Shown: positions 1-7,030 of the stretch, piece after piece
How positions within the stretch are numbered: position 1 is the first letter of the stretch
Layout: every line of letters starts with the position of its first letter
From: Candidatus Bathyarchaeota archaeon
GTDB taxonomy: Archaea; Thermoproteota; Bathyarchaeia; Bathyarchaeales; SOJC01
DNA: 64,000 nt
Direction: 5' to 3'
Assembly (NCBI GenBank): GCA_026014805.1
Contig: JAOZHR010000020.1
Location: 1 to 64,000, forward strand
Program-made: the position numbers and the translations under genes
The notes under the pieces: generated by a model
The model's database searches: none
What the model was told of the DNA's origin: nothing
Seen by the model: only the letters and a program-made list of their open reading frames with translations

Positions 1-35
1 CATCAATCACCAATTTGCCTATCTATGTACGTGTA

Positions 36-362
36 TTAGCTTATTTTGCTTCCTTGCTCGATATCCTTTTCAGGCTGGAGACATACAACGTTTCCTTTGT
101 CATTTTCAGCGGCTAAAATCATACATTGGGATTCTATGCCCATGAACTTTCTTCGCTGAAGATTTAAGATGAAGGCATACTTTTTGCTCACTAATTCTTC
201 AGGTTTGTGCCATTGTAGAAGACCGGCAACTGCTTGCTTTTTTTCGTTTCCGAAATCCACAATCATTCTTATAAGATTTCTCGAACCTGGGATTTGGTTG
301 GCTTCCAAAACTTTGCCGACTCGCATATCAAGCTTCTGAAATTCTACAAAGGATACTTCCAT
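36..362 (-). CDS. tRNA-binding (EMAP/MetRS-beta-like) domain protein
   Basis: A 108-residue protein that is essentially one tRNA-binding OB fold, as found at the C terminus of methionyl-tRNA synthetase (MetRS-beta), in EMAPII/Arc1p and in the free-standing CsaA. The opening F-x-K-L-D-M-R-V-G-K-V and the later ILNLQRRKFMGIESQCMILA stretch are the family hallmarks: the fold's first strand and the G-I-x-S-x-G/C-M loop. No catalytic domain is attached, so it probably acts as a tRNA-binding partner in trans. It is transcribed away from the AlaX gene to its right, a plausible tRNA-related neighbour. Family assignment is firm; the partner is not visible here. Confidence 0.88.
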   Translation of the reverse strand: MEVSFVEFQKLDMRVGKVLEANQIPGSRNLIRMIVDFGNEKKQAVAGLLQWHKPEELVSKKYAFILNLQRRKFMGIESQCMILAAENDKGNVVCLQPEKDIEQGSKIS

Positions 363-460
363 TTAAGTCCATCCATCTTTAGAATTTCATAGTTGGTAAC
401 TGACGAACTTATGTATTTCGCGTGTGCAGGCAAGTCGAAGTATGAAAATATTACTTATAT

Positions 461-470
461 GCGCGCGCAC
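461..470. repeat. Alternating GC tract
   Basis: The run GCGCGCGCAC, followed by CTC, lies 25 bases upstream of the chosen alaX start. It is one of a set of alternating purine-pyrimidine GC runs at gene borders in this window. Confidence 0.6.
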
Positions 471-494
471 CTCATTGTCAAGGGGATTATTTCT

Positions 495-1202
495 ATGGCT
501 GAGGCCCTATATTTGGAGGATAGTTACCTCCGTGAGTGTGATGCTACTGTTGTTTCAGTGAAAGATGGTAAATATATAGTCTTAGATCAAACTATTTTCT
601 ATCCTAAAGGTGGAGGACAACCGTGGGATACTGGGAAGATCATGAAAGGTGATGAGGTTTACGATGTTGTTTATGTTGGCAAGTTCTCTGGGGAGATTTC
701 TCATGAGGTTGATCGTATTGGTTTGGAATTTGGGGATAATATTCATTGCCTTTTGAATTGGGATAGGCGGTATAAGCTTATGCGAGCACATACTGCAGCT
801 CATGTATTTGCTTCTCTTCTATGCATTGGTACAGGGGCGCTTATCACTGGAAATCAGCTTGAGGAAGATAAGATCCGTTTTGATTTTAGCCTTGAAAAAT
901 ATGATCGCGAGATACTTGCAGAGTATATCGGGAAGGCTAATGAACTTCTTGGGAAAGATATCCCAGTAAAATCGTATGAAATACCAAAAGATGAAGCTAT
1001 GAAGATTCCAGGCATCGTGAAAATGGCAAAAGCTCTCCCTCCAAATGTTCCTAAACTCCGCATTGTCGAGATAGTCGGTTTGGATAAACAAGCTGATGGA
1101 GGAACCCACGTTAGAAACTTGAAAGAGATAGGACATATAAAACTACTTAAGACTAAGAACAAAGGGAAGAATAATAGAAGAGTCTATTTCGCACTTGTAT
1201 AG
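495..1202 (+). CDS. alaX: AlaX-type alanyl-tRNA editing hydrolase
   Basis: Free-standing homologue of the alanyl-tRNA synthetase editing domain, which deacylates Ser-tRNA(Ala) (and Gly in some classes). From the ATG at 495 the protein has 235 residues, the AlaX-M size. Zinc-site motifs are visible: HTAAHVFASL (H-x3-H) in the middle and Q-A-D-G-G-T-H-V near the C terminus; in this class D/A replaces the Cys of the AlaRS CGGTH motif. FYPKGGGQPWDTG is the N-terminal family signature. An in-frame start 34 codons upstream (393) is possible, but that stretch has no family similarity and crosses an alternating GC tract at 461-470, so 495 is preferred. There is no alaS in the window. Confidence 0.9.
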   Translation: MAEALYLEDSYLRECDATVVSVKDGKYIVLDQTIFYPKGGGQPWDTGKIMKGDEVYDVVYVGKFSGEISHEVDRIGLEFGDNIHCLLNWDRRYKLMRAHTAAHVFASLLCIGTGALITGNQLEEDKIRFDFSLEKYDREILAEYIGKANELLGKDIPVKSYEIPKDEAMKIPGIVKMAKALPPNVPKLRIVEIVGLDKQADGGTHVRNLKEIGHIKLLKTKNKGKNNRRVYFALV

Positions 1203-1214
1203 AAGCAAGCGATT

Positions 1215-1646
1215 GCGACGTACATCCTTTGGATAAGACTTCTATAACTACCCTAACATCTTTGAACCAGCTACAAATGGAGAAATCATCCGCAAACCCC
1301 CCAACCCCACACACAACTGAAACTTTTTTCTGTTCTTCAAGGTTCTGATGAGGGTTTCACGTTTGCGTCGTGCATTTGTATCTTGCCAATGGGCTCTTTT
1401 CTAGAGGGGGAAGTCTGTTTTTGCGACGTACATTATGTTTATTATCCATTTAGAACAATCGTTGCACGCGCTAAACAAGTGACGCCGAGCTATATACACT
1501 CAAAAGCCTTGAGCCCAATTCTTGCTCCAAAGCCAAGCTTCAAAACTCTAACGCCAAAGACGAAAACTTAGAGGGGGGGGGAGGGGAGGGGGGGGTCGGT
1601 CGGTAGCAAAACCTTCCGCTGAAGTTTTGTTATGGCGACGTACATC
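1215..1646. repeat. Three copies of GCGACGTACAT spaced about 210 bp
   Basis: Copies at 1215-1226 and 1635-1646 read GCGACGTACATC; the copy at 1423-1433 reads GCGACGTACAT followed by T. Spacing is 208 and 212 bp. A degenerate relative (GCGTCGTGCAT) lies near 1365. The stretch from 1203 to about 1700 holds no convincing gene; the open frame at 1383-1571 has low-complexity content and crosses one copy. Confidence 0.75.
1573..1595 (+). other. Potential G-quadruplex tract
   Basis: The plus strand reads nine G, A, four G, A, eight G, with only single-base interruptions. That easily supplies four G3 or G4 runs. It sits in non-coding DNA about 110 bp before the integrase remnant. Confidence 0.7.
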
Positions 1647-1706
1647 ATAACCTTACCATTTCTCTCTGAGAGTCCTAACTGGAAAGATTAAAGCCAGAGT
1701 TTTTAG

Positions 1707-2000
1707 AAGCATCTTAAACAGCAAAACCCTCGCCTGCTACAAATACATTTTCACACCTTCCGCCACTGGAAAGCAACGATGGAATACGCCAAGACAAAGG
1801 ACACACTACACGTAATGAGGCTACTTGACCACAAAAACATCAACACAACACTGCTCTACACTCAGTTGGTAGTCTTCAAATCAGATGAATACCATACTGC
1901 AACGGCTCAGAAGGTTGAAGAGGCTCAAAAGCTTGCTCAGGCAGGCTTCGAGTATTTCGATAGTCTACAAGGCGTTCACATCTACCGCAAGCGGAAGTGA
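1707..2000 (+). pseudogene. C-terminal fragment of an archaeal tyrosine recombinase (integrase)
   Basis: The reading frame encodes the catalytic C-terminal end of an archaeal XerC/phage-type integrase. It has NPRLLQIHFHTFRHWKATM (box II His-x-x-Arg: H-T-F-R-H-W), then VMRLLDHKNINTTLLYTQL with the nucleophilic Tyr, then a typical alpha-helical tail. Similarity continues upstream of the first ATG (1779) to about 1707, where an in-frame TAG (1704-1706) cuts it off. The N-terminal DNA-binding part and the first catalytic Arg are missing. It lies about 100 bp upstream of tRNA-Ile, a common integration target, so it is probably the relic of an integrated element. Confidence 0.85.
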
Positions 2001-2009
2001 TATTATAGG

Positions 2010-2044
2010 AAAACTAAGCGTTTACCTCGCAAAACTAAGCGCTT
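2010..2044. repeat. Pair of 14-bp direct repeats before tRNA-Ile
   Basis: AAAACTAAGCGTTT at 2010-2023 is repeated as AAAACTAAGCGCTT at 2031-2044, one mismatch, 21 bp apart. They lie between the integrase remnant and the tRNA promoter. They could be recombinase arm sites or regulator half-sites. Confidence 0.6.
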
Positions 2045-2057
2045 ATTTCTGAAAATG

Positions 2058-2066
2058 CTTATAATT
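2058..2066 (+). promoter_or_regulatory. Probable TATA box for tRNA-Ile
   Basis: CTTATAATT lies about 40 bp before the mature tRNA 5' end, consistent with a short 5' leader. It is the only TATA-like element close upstream. Confidence 0.45.
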
Positions 2067-2103
2067 AACAGTGGTTTATTCTAATTTTGCGACGGTGAAC
2101 CGC

Positions 2104-2178
2104 GGGCCGGTAGCTCAGCATGGCTGGAGCGTTCGGCTGATAACCGAAAGGTCGAGAGTTCAAATCTCTCCCGGCCCA
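2104..2178 (+). tRNA. tRNA-Ile (anticodon GAT)
   Basis: A 75-nt cloverleaf. Acceptor GGGCCGG (2104-2110) pairs with CCGGCCC (2171-2177), and A is the discriminator. The D arm is GCTC/GAGC. The anticodon stem TTCGG/CCGAA encloses CTGATAA with GAT at 2139-2141. The T arm is GAGAG-TTCAAAT-CTCTC. No intron and no encoded CCA. Confidence 0.95.
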
Positions 2179-2227
2179 CTTCAGAATTTTCTTGGACCAC
2201 TGTTTCAGATTTTCTTTTAGTGGTTAC

Positions 2228-3598
2228 TTACGTTTTTTGAAGAGTCTCCAAACTGTATTCTTTTCCGTATCTAATCGTCTGAACGTTACTGCTTATCTTC
2301 TTGAACAATTGCTGGTTTTCCGTGTGTATCGGAAAAATTTTCTTCGGCTTAATGTAGTTGATTAGACCCGTTAATTGATCTCTGTTTAGGTGGCCGGAAG
2401 CATGCAGTTGATGAAACTGCATTTTAAAATGGTTGAGCCAGTTATGCATTACCTGATCTTCAATGTCTTCTTCACTGTAAGGTTCACTCATGCTGTGGAT
2501 AAAATGGCTGCCTGGTTTCGGCTTAATGTCAATTAGTTCTGCAAACTGATAAAAATCCAAATCCATGACTAGCTTGCTCTGATTTTTGTGCACAAACTCA
2601 TAGGTCGTCATTTTCTCCGTGAAATCTCGCTCCCAAACATAATAGTCCTTTTCCTCGAATCCTCCGGATTTTTTCCGTTTGTAGTAAACCAGAATATTTT
2701 TGTCCTTAAACGGGTCAGGAAGATCAAGGCGTCTATCTTCTACAAGTCTGCTTAGCAAATGAGCGGTTTTTAGAGAAATAACAATCTTTCTATCGTTGCT
2801 CTTAGCCACGTTGTAGAAACTTCTGAACCGGTCCATATCCCTACTGTAACGAGTAACAAACACAATCTTATTTGTGGAAGAAACAACGTTACTGCTTAAC
2901 TTCTCAACCTGCAGCTCAGAATAGTTTTTTCGTTTTTGCTTCTCGACCATTTTAGTGCCTTCGCATATCATGGCCACTGGTTCAGATTCACGCGCTTTGT
3001 CTGCGAACTCTTCAGTCATATCCTTCCTAGGGCCGTGAGCCCTAAGATCTCCGGTGTATACGACTGTGCCTTCAGACGTGTGAACCAAAAAGCCATACGC
3101 AGCAGGGATTGAATGATCAACATGAACAGGCTCCACTAATATGTCACCGACCTTAATTTTGTCTCCAGTCCGAAACGTCTCATACCAACGCTGTCCGTAA
3201 CTGCAGAAACTGCTGGTCTTCTCCATCGCCTCCAAAAACAGTTTGGTGCCCTCACCAAGATACACAGGTATTTCCGGGTCTAAAAACTCGATATGTTTTA
3301 CGTGATCGAAGTGGGCGTGGGACAAAAACACAGCGTCAAACCTTGGCTTCACATAAGGAACATCCGTGAACTGCAGTTGCTCCTTCGCATACAAACCTTT
3401 CAACTTCGGCAGTAAACCAAGCTCAAAATAATCCCCTAACCCGTTGATGGCTCGTGGAGACAGCCAACCCGAAAAAAAATCACAGCCCAATGTGAAAGAT
3501 TGACCGAAATCCAAGAAAACCCTGACACCGCCATCTTCTAACAAGACCTTGTTTCCACCGATCTCATCCACTCCGCCGTAAAACGTCAAACTCACCAT
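2228..3598 (-). CDS. RNase J-like metallo-beta-lactamase/beta-CASP nuclease
   Basis: Metallo-beta-lactamase fold hydrolase of the RNase J/beta-CASP group, which processes RNA from the 5' end or endonucleolytically using two zinc ions. The metal motif FLSHAHFDHVKH (H-x-H-x-D-H) is clear. A second His lies in HVDHSIPAAYGF, the TGD of VVYTGDLRAHG is motif III, and the C-terminal HASGH and IFPIHTE stretches are the beta-CASP motifs B/C. The length of about 456 residues suits archaeal RNase J. The open frame extends to 3625, but MVSLTFYGGVDEIGGNKVLL matches the family's usual N terminus, so 3598 is chosen. It is convergent with tRNA-Ile and divergent from Alba. Confidence 0.88.
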   Translation of the reverse strand: MVSLTFYGGVDEIGGNKVLLEDGGVRVFLDFGQSFTLGCDFFSGWLSPRAINGLGDYFELGLLPKLKGLYAKEQLQFTDVPYVKPRFDAVFLSHAHFDHVKHIEFLDPEIPVYLGEGTKLFLEAMEKTSSFCSYGQRWYETFRTGDKIKVGDILVEPVHVDHSIPAAYGFLVHTSEGTVVYTGDLRAHGPRKDMTEEFADKARESEPVAMICEGTKMVEKQKRKNYSELQVEKLSSNVVSSTNKIVFVTRYSRDMDRFRSFYNVAKSNDRKIVISLKTAHLLSRLVEDRRLDLPDPFKDKNILVYYKRKKSGGFEEKDYYVWERDFTEKMTTYEFVHKNQSKLVMDLDFYQFAELIDIKPKPGSHFIHSMSEPYSEEDIEDQVMHNWLNHFKMQFHQLHASGHLNRDQLTGLINYIKPKKIFPIHTENQQLFKKISSNVQTIRYGKEYSLETLQKT

Positions 3599-3625
3599 TC
3601 CAAACAGACCACCATCAATACTCAC

Positions 3626-3953
3626 TCAACTACACATTTCAAACGATTGTTCTAATCGTTTAGCAGTTCTAAACTTAAAACCTTAATTCAGAAACAATCA
3701 ACCTAAAAAATGGTGCGCGCGTTTCAATTTGACAGGATTTCACCTTTTACCATTCATCCGCTTCATCCTATCAAAAAAGGATGAGTCAAGGTATGTGTGT
3801 TGTGGTAGTGGCAGTCTAAGTTTTGCGCGCACATTCTTTCTTTATTGATTTTGTCATGCTCATACGCGTGCCTGTTCATGCCGCATCCTTATACCATAAC
3901 ATTTAAGACCTATGCTTCTAATGAACAAGCCTAACAACAACTGGTGTAAATAC
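3626..3953. other. Intergenic stretch between RNase J-like gene and Alba
   Basis: No gene seen. It contains two alternating GC tracts (3713-3722 and 3824-3831) and a plausible TATA (CCTTATACCAT, near 3888-3898) for the alba gene. Confidence 0.5.
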
Positions 3954-4340
3954 ATGTCAGATAAAGAACAAACCGAAATCGAGGCATCTGCTGAAAAAGT
4001 GGAAAGCGAAGAGGCGACAAAGGAAAAAGAAGTTGAAAGCCGCAAAACACCTCGCAAAGATCGCAAAGACCAAAACACAGTCTACATTGGAAACAAACCT
4101 CCAATGAATTATGTCATGGCAGTCATCACAGCTTTCAATATGAGTGACACGGATGAAGTCGTCCTGAAAGCGCGAGGTCGCGCCATAAGCACAGCTGTTG
4201 ATGTTACCGAAATCCTCCGCAACCGATTCTTCAAAGACGCCACAGTCCACGCTATCTCCATAGGTACAGAGCAGATCACACCCAGAGAAGGCGGCAACCC
4301 GAGAAACGTCTCAACAATGGAAATTATCATTAAAAAATGA
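3954..4340 (+). CDS. albA: Alba family chromatin protein with acidic N-terminal tail
   Basis: Alba (Sac10b) is the abundant archaeal dimeric DNA/RNA-binding chromatin protein. The conserved core is complete: [15 protein letters not shown], then the [14 protein letters not shown] helix and the C-terminal strand M-E-I-I-I. Unusually, about 37 residues rich in Glu, Lys and Ala precede the core, most of the family starting close to it. A start at 3912 would add 14 further residues; the ATG at 3954 has a GGTG about 8 nt upstream and is preferred. Stand-alone gene with its own promoter. Confidence 0.92.
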   Translation: MSDKEQTEIEASAEKVESEEATKEKEVESRKTPRKDRKDQNTVYIGNKPPMNYVMAVITAFNMSDTDEVVLKARGRAISTAVDVTEILRNRFFKDATVHAISIGTEQITPREGGNPRNVSTMEIIIKK

Positions 4341-4374
4341 GAACCATTGGAGAAAACAGATCCGCCTATCCACT

Positions 4375-4593
4375 CTATTTTTGTAGAGGTGACGGTTTCT
4401 GCGCACGCGGTGTTCTTGGAATAATAAAAAATGAATCCGCGCACAACTGCAATGCCAATGCGTGCGCATACACTTTTCCATGACCCACATTATTCTCTTC
4501 GCCATATGTTATAGGGGCATTGGTTCCAACAGTATCTGCCACCTTTAAACACACACCCTTTGCATTCTGATCTGCTAAAAGATTTTTGTTTCC
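4375..4593 (-). other. Unassigned 72-codon open frame downstream of the AT-hook gene
   Basis: An uninterrupted minus-strand frame that reads like protein (for example VADTVGTNAPITYGEENNVG) but has no ATG. The first GTG would give about 59 residues. It overlaps, in another frame, the 35-residue Cys-rich candidate at 4490-4597. It may be a gene fragment; I do not recognise the family. Confidence 0.25.
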
Positions 4594-4597
4594 TCAT
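4490..4597 (-). CDS. Possible 35-residue four-cysteine microprotein
   Basis: The frame starts ATG with GGGAG four bases upstream and encodes Cys in the order C-K-G-C, then C-x3-C (ECKGCVFKGGRYCWNQCPY), a typical small zinc-binding arrangement, ending W-R-R-E. It is on the same strand as, and directly after, the AT-hook gene. It overlaps another open frame, and only one of the two is likely real. Confidence 0.3.
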   Translation of the reverse strand: MRKQKSFSRSECKGCVFKGGRYCWNQCPYNIWRRE

Positions 4598-4634
4598 AAA
4601 CTCCCAAATAAAAACTGTCAAACTGCTTTATGAA

Positions 4635-4781
4635 TTATCCCTTTGGGCGCCCCCTAACATGCTTCTTGTAATGAAGTAGTTTTTCTCTTTCTTCTTTTGG
4701 CAGGAGAAAAGCAGGTAGCGTCTTTGTTTTCCTTGGTCGACCCCAATTCTTCAGGGTAGTAACTTTGATTTCCTCTGTCAA
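4635..4781 (-). CDS. 48-residue protein with two AT-hook-like motifs
   Basis: A short, strongly basic protein starting at TTG (4779-4781). The ribosome binding site GGAGGGTGAT lies a few bases upstream, one of the best in the window. It carries two G-R-P cores: N-W-G-R-P-R-K-T-K near residue 16 and H-V-R-G-R-P-K-G at the extreme C terminus. R-G-R-P flanked by basic residues is the AT-hook minor-groove binding core. A charged helical middle (PKEEREKLLHYKKH) joins them. Function is inferred as binding AT-rich DNA, possibly chromatin-related given the neighbouring alba and tbp. No longer family is recognised. Confidence 0.6.
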   Translation of the reverse strand: MTEEIKVTTLKNWGRPRKTKTLPAFLLPKEEREKLLHYKKHVRGRPKG

Positions 4782-4889
4782 GAATCACCCTCCTATTATC
4801 ACGTGGTGAAGGGAGGTTCGATTTCTACCTTAGACTATTTAAGTTTAGTGAACACAGTAGATAATTCGAAGCTTATTGGTGATTTGGGT

Positions 4890-5033
4890 ATGGGGAAAAA
4901 GAAGCTTTCACGTGTAAAGAGAAGGATGTTAGAAAGACAGAGAGAACCACCCATATATAGTTCTGAAAGTCTTCGTCAAGCATATGAAAAGGAGACCAGG
5001 TGGGTAAACAAGGTTCAAAAAAGAAAAGAGTGA
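4890..5033 (+). CDS. Small basic hypothetical protein
   Basis: The ATG at 4890 gives 47 residues (M-G-K-K-K-L-S-R-V-K-R-R-M-L-E-R...), lysine and arginine rich with a Tyr-containing C-terminal half. A GTG at 4803 would give 76 residues, but the extra part is unlike the rest. GGTGAT stands about 8 bases before 4890. Family not recognised. The basic helix suggests nucleic acid or ribosome contact, which is inference only. It is divergent from the AT-hook gene and convergent with tbp. Confidence 0.4.
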   Translation: MGKKKLSRVKRRMLERQREPPIYSSESLRQAYEKETRWVNKVQKRKE

Positions 5034-5128
5034 TGGTCACACAATGGATTCCTTAAACCCTTCACGCTGATGGGGATATTCTTGATTATTCTGCGCGCCC
5101 ATAATCTTTTGCATATCTGGCGGGCAGA

Positions 5129-5689
5129 TTATTCGTAAAATATCAGTTGCTGTTCTTCGAGTATCCTATGAAGCTTGTGCACGGCGTCATGGACGTCCTG
5201 TTCTCTTTTGCCTCCAGTGCAAACAAGGTTCCCGCTTGCGAATATCAGTATGACCACTTTAGGTTCGCCCATCCTGTAGATCAAGCCTGGAAACTGCTCT
5301 GGCTCATACATCGCTTTTCCAAGCGTGAAAACTGCCTTCTCCAAATCTATCTTTCCACCTAACCTTGCAGAAGCAACGATGTTCACAACCTTCAAGTCCG
5401 GCTTGCCGATGATGATTATTCCGCCCTTTTTCAGTTCTTTAACAACTGTCATAACAGCTCTCCGGGATTCCTTCTCCGATTTTGCTCCTGTGCAAACCAT
5501 TTTTCCAGTGCTAAAAATCAACGTAGCCGTCTTCGGTCTCTTAAGCCTAAACACAAGTCCCGGAAACCGTTCTGGGCGATATTCAACCCCTGGATAACCT
5601 TTCACAACAGCGTTTAAGTCAATCTTCTGGTTTAAAGTGGCAGAAGCAACAACGTTTTCAATTTTTATTTGGGCTTTAGTCTTTGGCAT
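5129..5689 (-). CDS. tbp: TATA-box binding protein
   Basis: General transcription factor that binds archaeal TATA boxes and recruits TFB. The 186-residue protein shows the two direct repeats of the saddle: IKIENVVASATLNQKIDLNA...FPGLVFRL...TLIFSTGKMVCTGAKS and VVNIVASARLGGKIDLE...FPGLIYRM...ILIFASGNLVCTGGK. Length is normal. The frame runs on to 5767, but the ATG at 5689 gives the standard M-P-K-T-K-A-Q-I-K-I-E-N start. Confidence 0.97.
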   Translation of the reverse strand: MPKTKAQIKIENVVASATLNQKIDLNAVVKGYPGVEYRPERFPGLVFRLKRPKTATLIFSTGKMVCTGAKSEKESRRAVMTVVKELKKGGIIIIGKPDLKVVNIVASARLGGKIDLEKAVFTLGKAMYEPEQFPGLIYRMGEPKVVILIFASGNLVCTGGKREQDVHDAVHKLHRILEEQQLIFYE

Positions 5690-5784
5690 TAAACACCGCT
5701 CGTATAGTGAAGTGTTTAAACACCTATTATAAAGCCTTAGATTCAAGAGGTGGATATTTCTCTGCACAACTTTTTTTGTTTTTT

Positions 5785-5794
5785 TGCGCGCGCA
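5785..5794. repeat. Alternating GC tract TGCGCGCGCA
   Basis: A perfect 10-bp palindrome in the divergent spacer between tbp and the broken gene at 5818. It is a member of the recurrent GC-tract set. Confidence 0.6.
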
Positions 5795-5817
5795 TTTAGA
5801 TCTTGAAGAAAGTGACG

Positions 5818-6093
5818 ATGAGGTTTAAACCGTTGCAAATCATCGTACCCTAGGAGCGAGAAGCTGTCTTCAACTCGTTGAAGAAGCACCTGACAGAGTT
5901 GAACGCAATCATTGATAACCCTGCTGTGCCTACGAAACTGAAGTTACGCGCGATGGCTGTAACAGTGTAAGTGGCGGAGGCCGTGAAAGGCATTTTGAAT
6001 GATGTCGAGCTTGAAGAGCTAGAGCCCCAAGTTGCAGAGTTGAGACAGGTTGTGGAAACCGAACTTAAGAGAATATCCTCACGCAGTTGGTAA
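5818..6093 (+). pseudogene. Small gene interrupted by two in-frame stops
   Basis: The frame starting ATG 5818 stays open to TAA 6091-6093 (91 codons) except for TAG at 5851-5853 and TAA at 5968-5970. Between the stops it reads as good protein: NSLKKHLTELNAIIDNPAV and later VELEELEPQVAELRQVVETE, a helical, probably coiled protein. One base change each would restore sense (for example AAG to TAG, TAC or TAT to TAA). Family not recognised. It abuts the polB remnant. Confidence 0.6.
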
Positions 6094-6908
6094 TGAGGGT
6101 GCTGTTAAGGAATGCGACGCGCGCGCGCGCCTTTCTAAAAGCGGCTCACATCGCTGAGAAAAACGGATTTAAAATAATCCATGGCATCGTAGATTCGTTA
6201 TGGATTAAGAAGGAAGACGCATCACCTCAGAACTACATCGACTTATGCAAAGAGATAAGTGGAAAAATTGGGGTGTCTTTGAACTTTGAAGGTCGATATA
6301 AGTGGATAGTGTTCCTTCCCTCTAGAATTCATCCCAACGTTGCGGTGTTGAACCGTGACTATGGCGTCAAAGAAGACGGCAAAATCAAAGTTAGAGGAAT
6401 AGAAGCACGAAGAAGGGACACGCCTAAATTTGTGTATGATGCCCAAATGGAAATGATCAAAACCTTAGCCACAGCAAACAACGTTAAGGAATTCTATACG
6501 AAAATACCCGACGCCTTGAATATAGTTAGAAAATAGAGAAAAAGGCTTATCGAAGGAGAAATTCCAATTTGGGACTTAATTATCACTAAGCGACTCTCCA
6601 AGCCTTTAGACAGCTACAAACAAAAAGTCAGCCAAGTCATCGCCGCTGAACAACTTCTAAAAGAGGGAGTTAAAGTACCCGCTGGAAAGAACGTTAGATT
6701 CCTTTTCACCAGTGCAGACAACAAACATTATGAACGAAGAGTTAGAGCAGAAGAACTAATTGAAGAAAACATTTACTCTGACGTTAAAAAATATCTTTCG
6801 CTTTTGTATATAGCAGCCTCAAACTTACTAAGCCCTTTTAGCTATTCAGCAAAAGACGTCTACGACTCAGTTAGAGGCCTTCAATGCGCAAAACTCGTCC
6901 AGTTCTGA
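6087..6908 (+). pseudogene. C-terminal remnant of family B DNA polymerase
   Basis: Two collinear stretches of one archaeal PolB C terminus. The first contains the motif C region IIHGIVDSLWIKK (usual Y-G-D-T-D-S replaced by H-G-I-V-D-S, as in one archaeal PolB subgroup), then YKWIVFLPS, VLNRDYGV and KVRGIEARRRDTP. The second contains IPIWDLIITKRLSK, a tail with YERRVRAEELIE, and a normal stop. They are separated only by an in-frame TAG at 6534-6536, at a place where I expect an aromatic residue in relatives. The exonuclease domain, motif A and motif B are all absent: similarity begins at about 6125, just after a 13-base GC run. Not expected to be active. Confidence 0.88.
6118..6130. repeat. 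13-base alternating CG run at the polB break
   Basis: CGCGCGCGCGCGC at 6118-6130 encodes A-R-A-R just before recognisable PolB sequence begins. It therefore lies at or near the truncation point. Confidence 0.7.
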
Positions 6909-7030
6909 CCAAAGCCACACTTGTTCTTCATCATAAGTGGCACCACGCCACAACAGACTCTGAGTTCTCGTAACTAGTTTTACGCGCATACGCAAAGCTT
7001 ATCTGAATTGTTCACGTCGGCTTTTGTGAG

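Noticed and set aside
1383-1571. 62-codon open frame in the repeat-rich strip
   Set aside because: Composition is low in complexity, it crosses a GCGACGTACAT copy and runs into the G tract; no protein-like blocks.
5851-6536. In-frame TAG codons read as pyrrolysine
   Set aside because: Many intact genes in the window end in TAG (for example AlaX, PCNA, PriS). The affected frames also carry TAA or lack essential domains, so decay is simpler.
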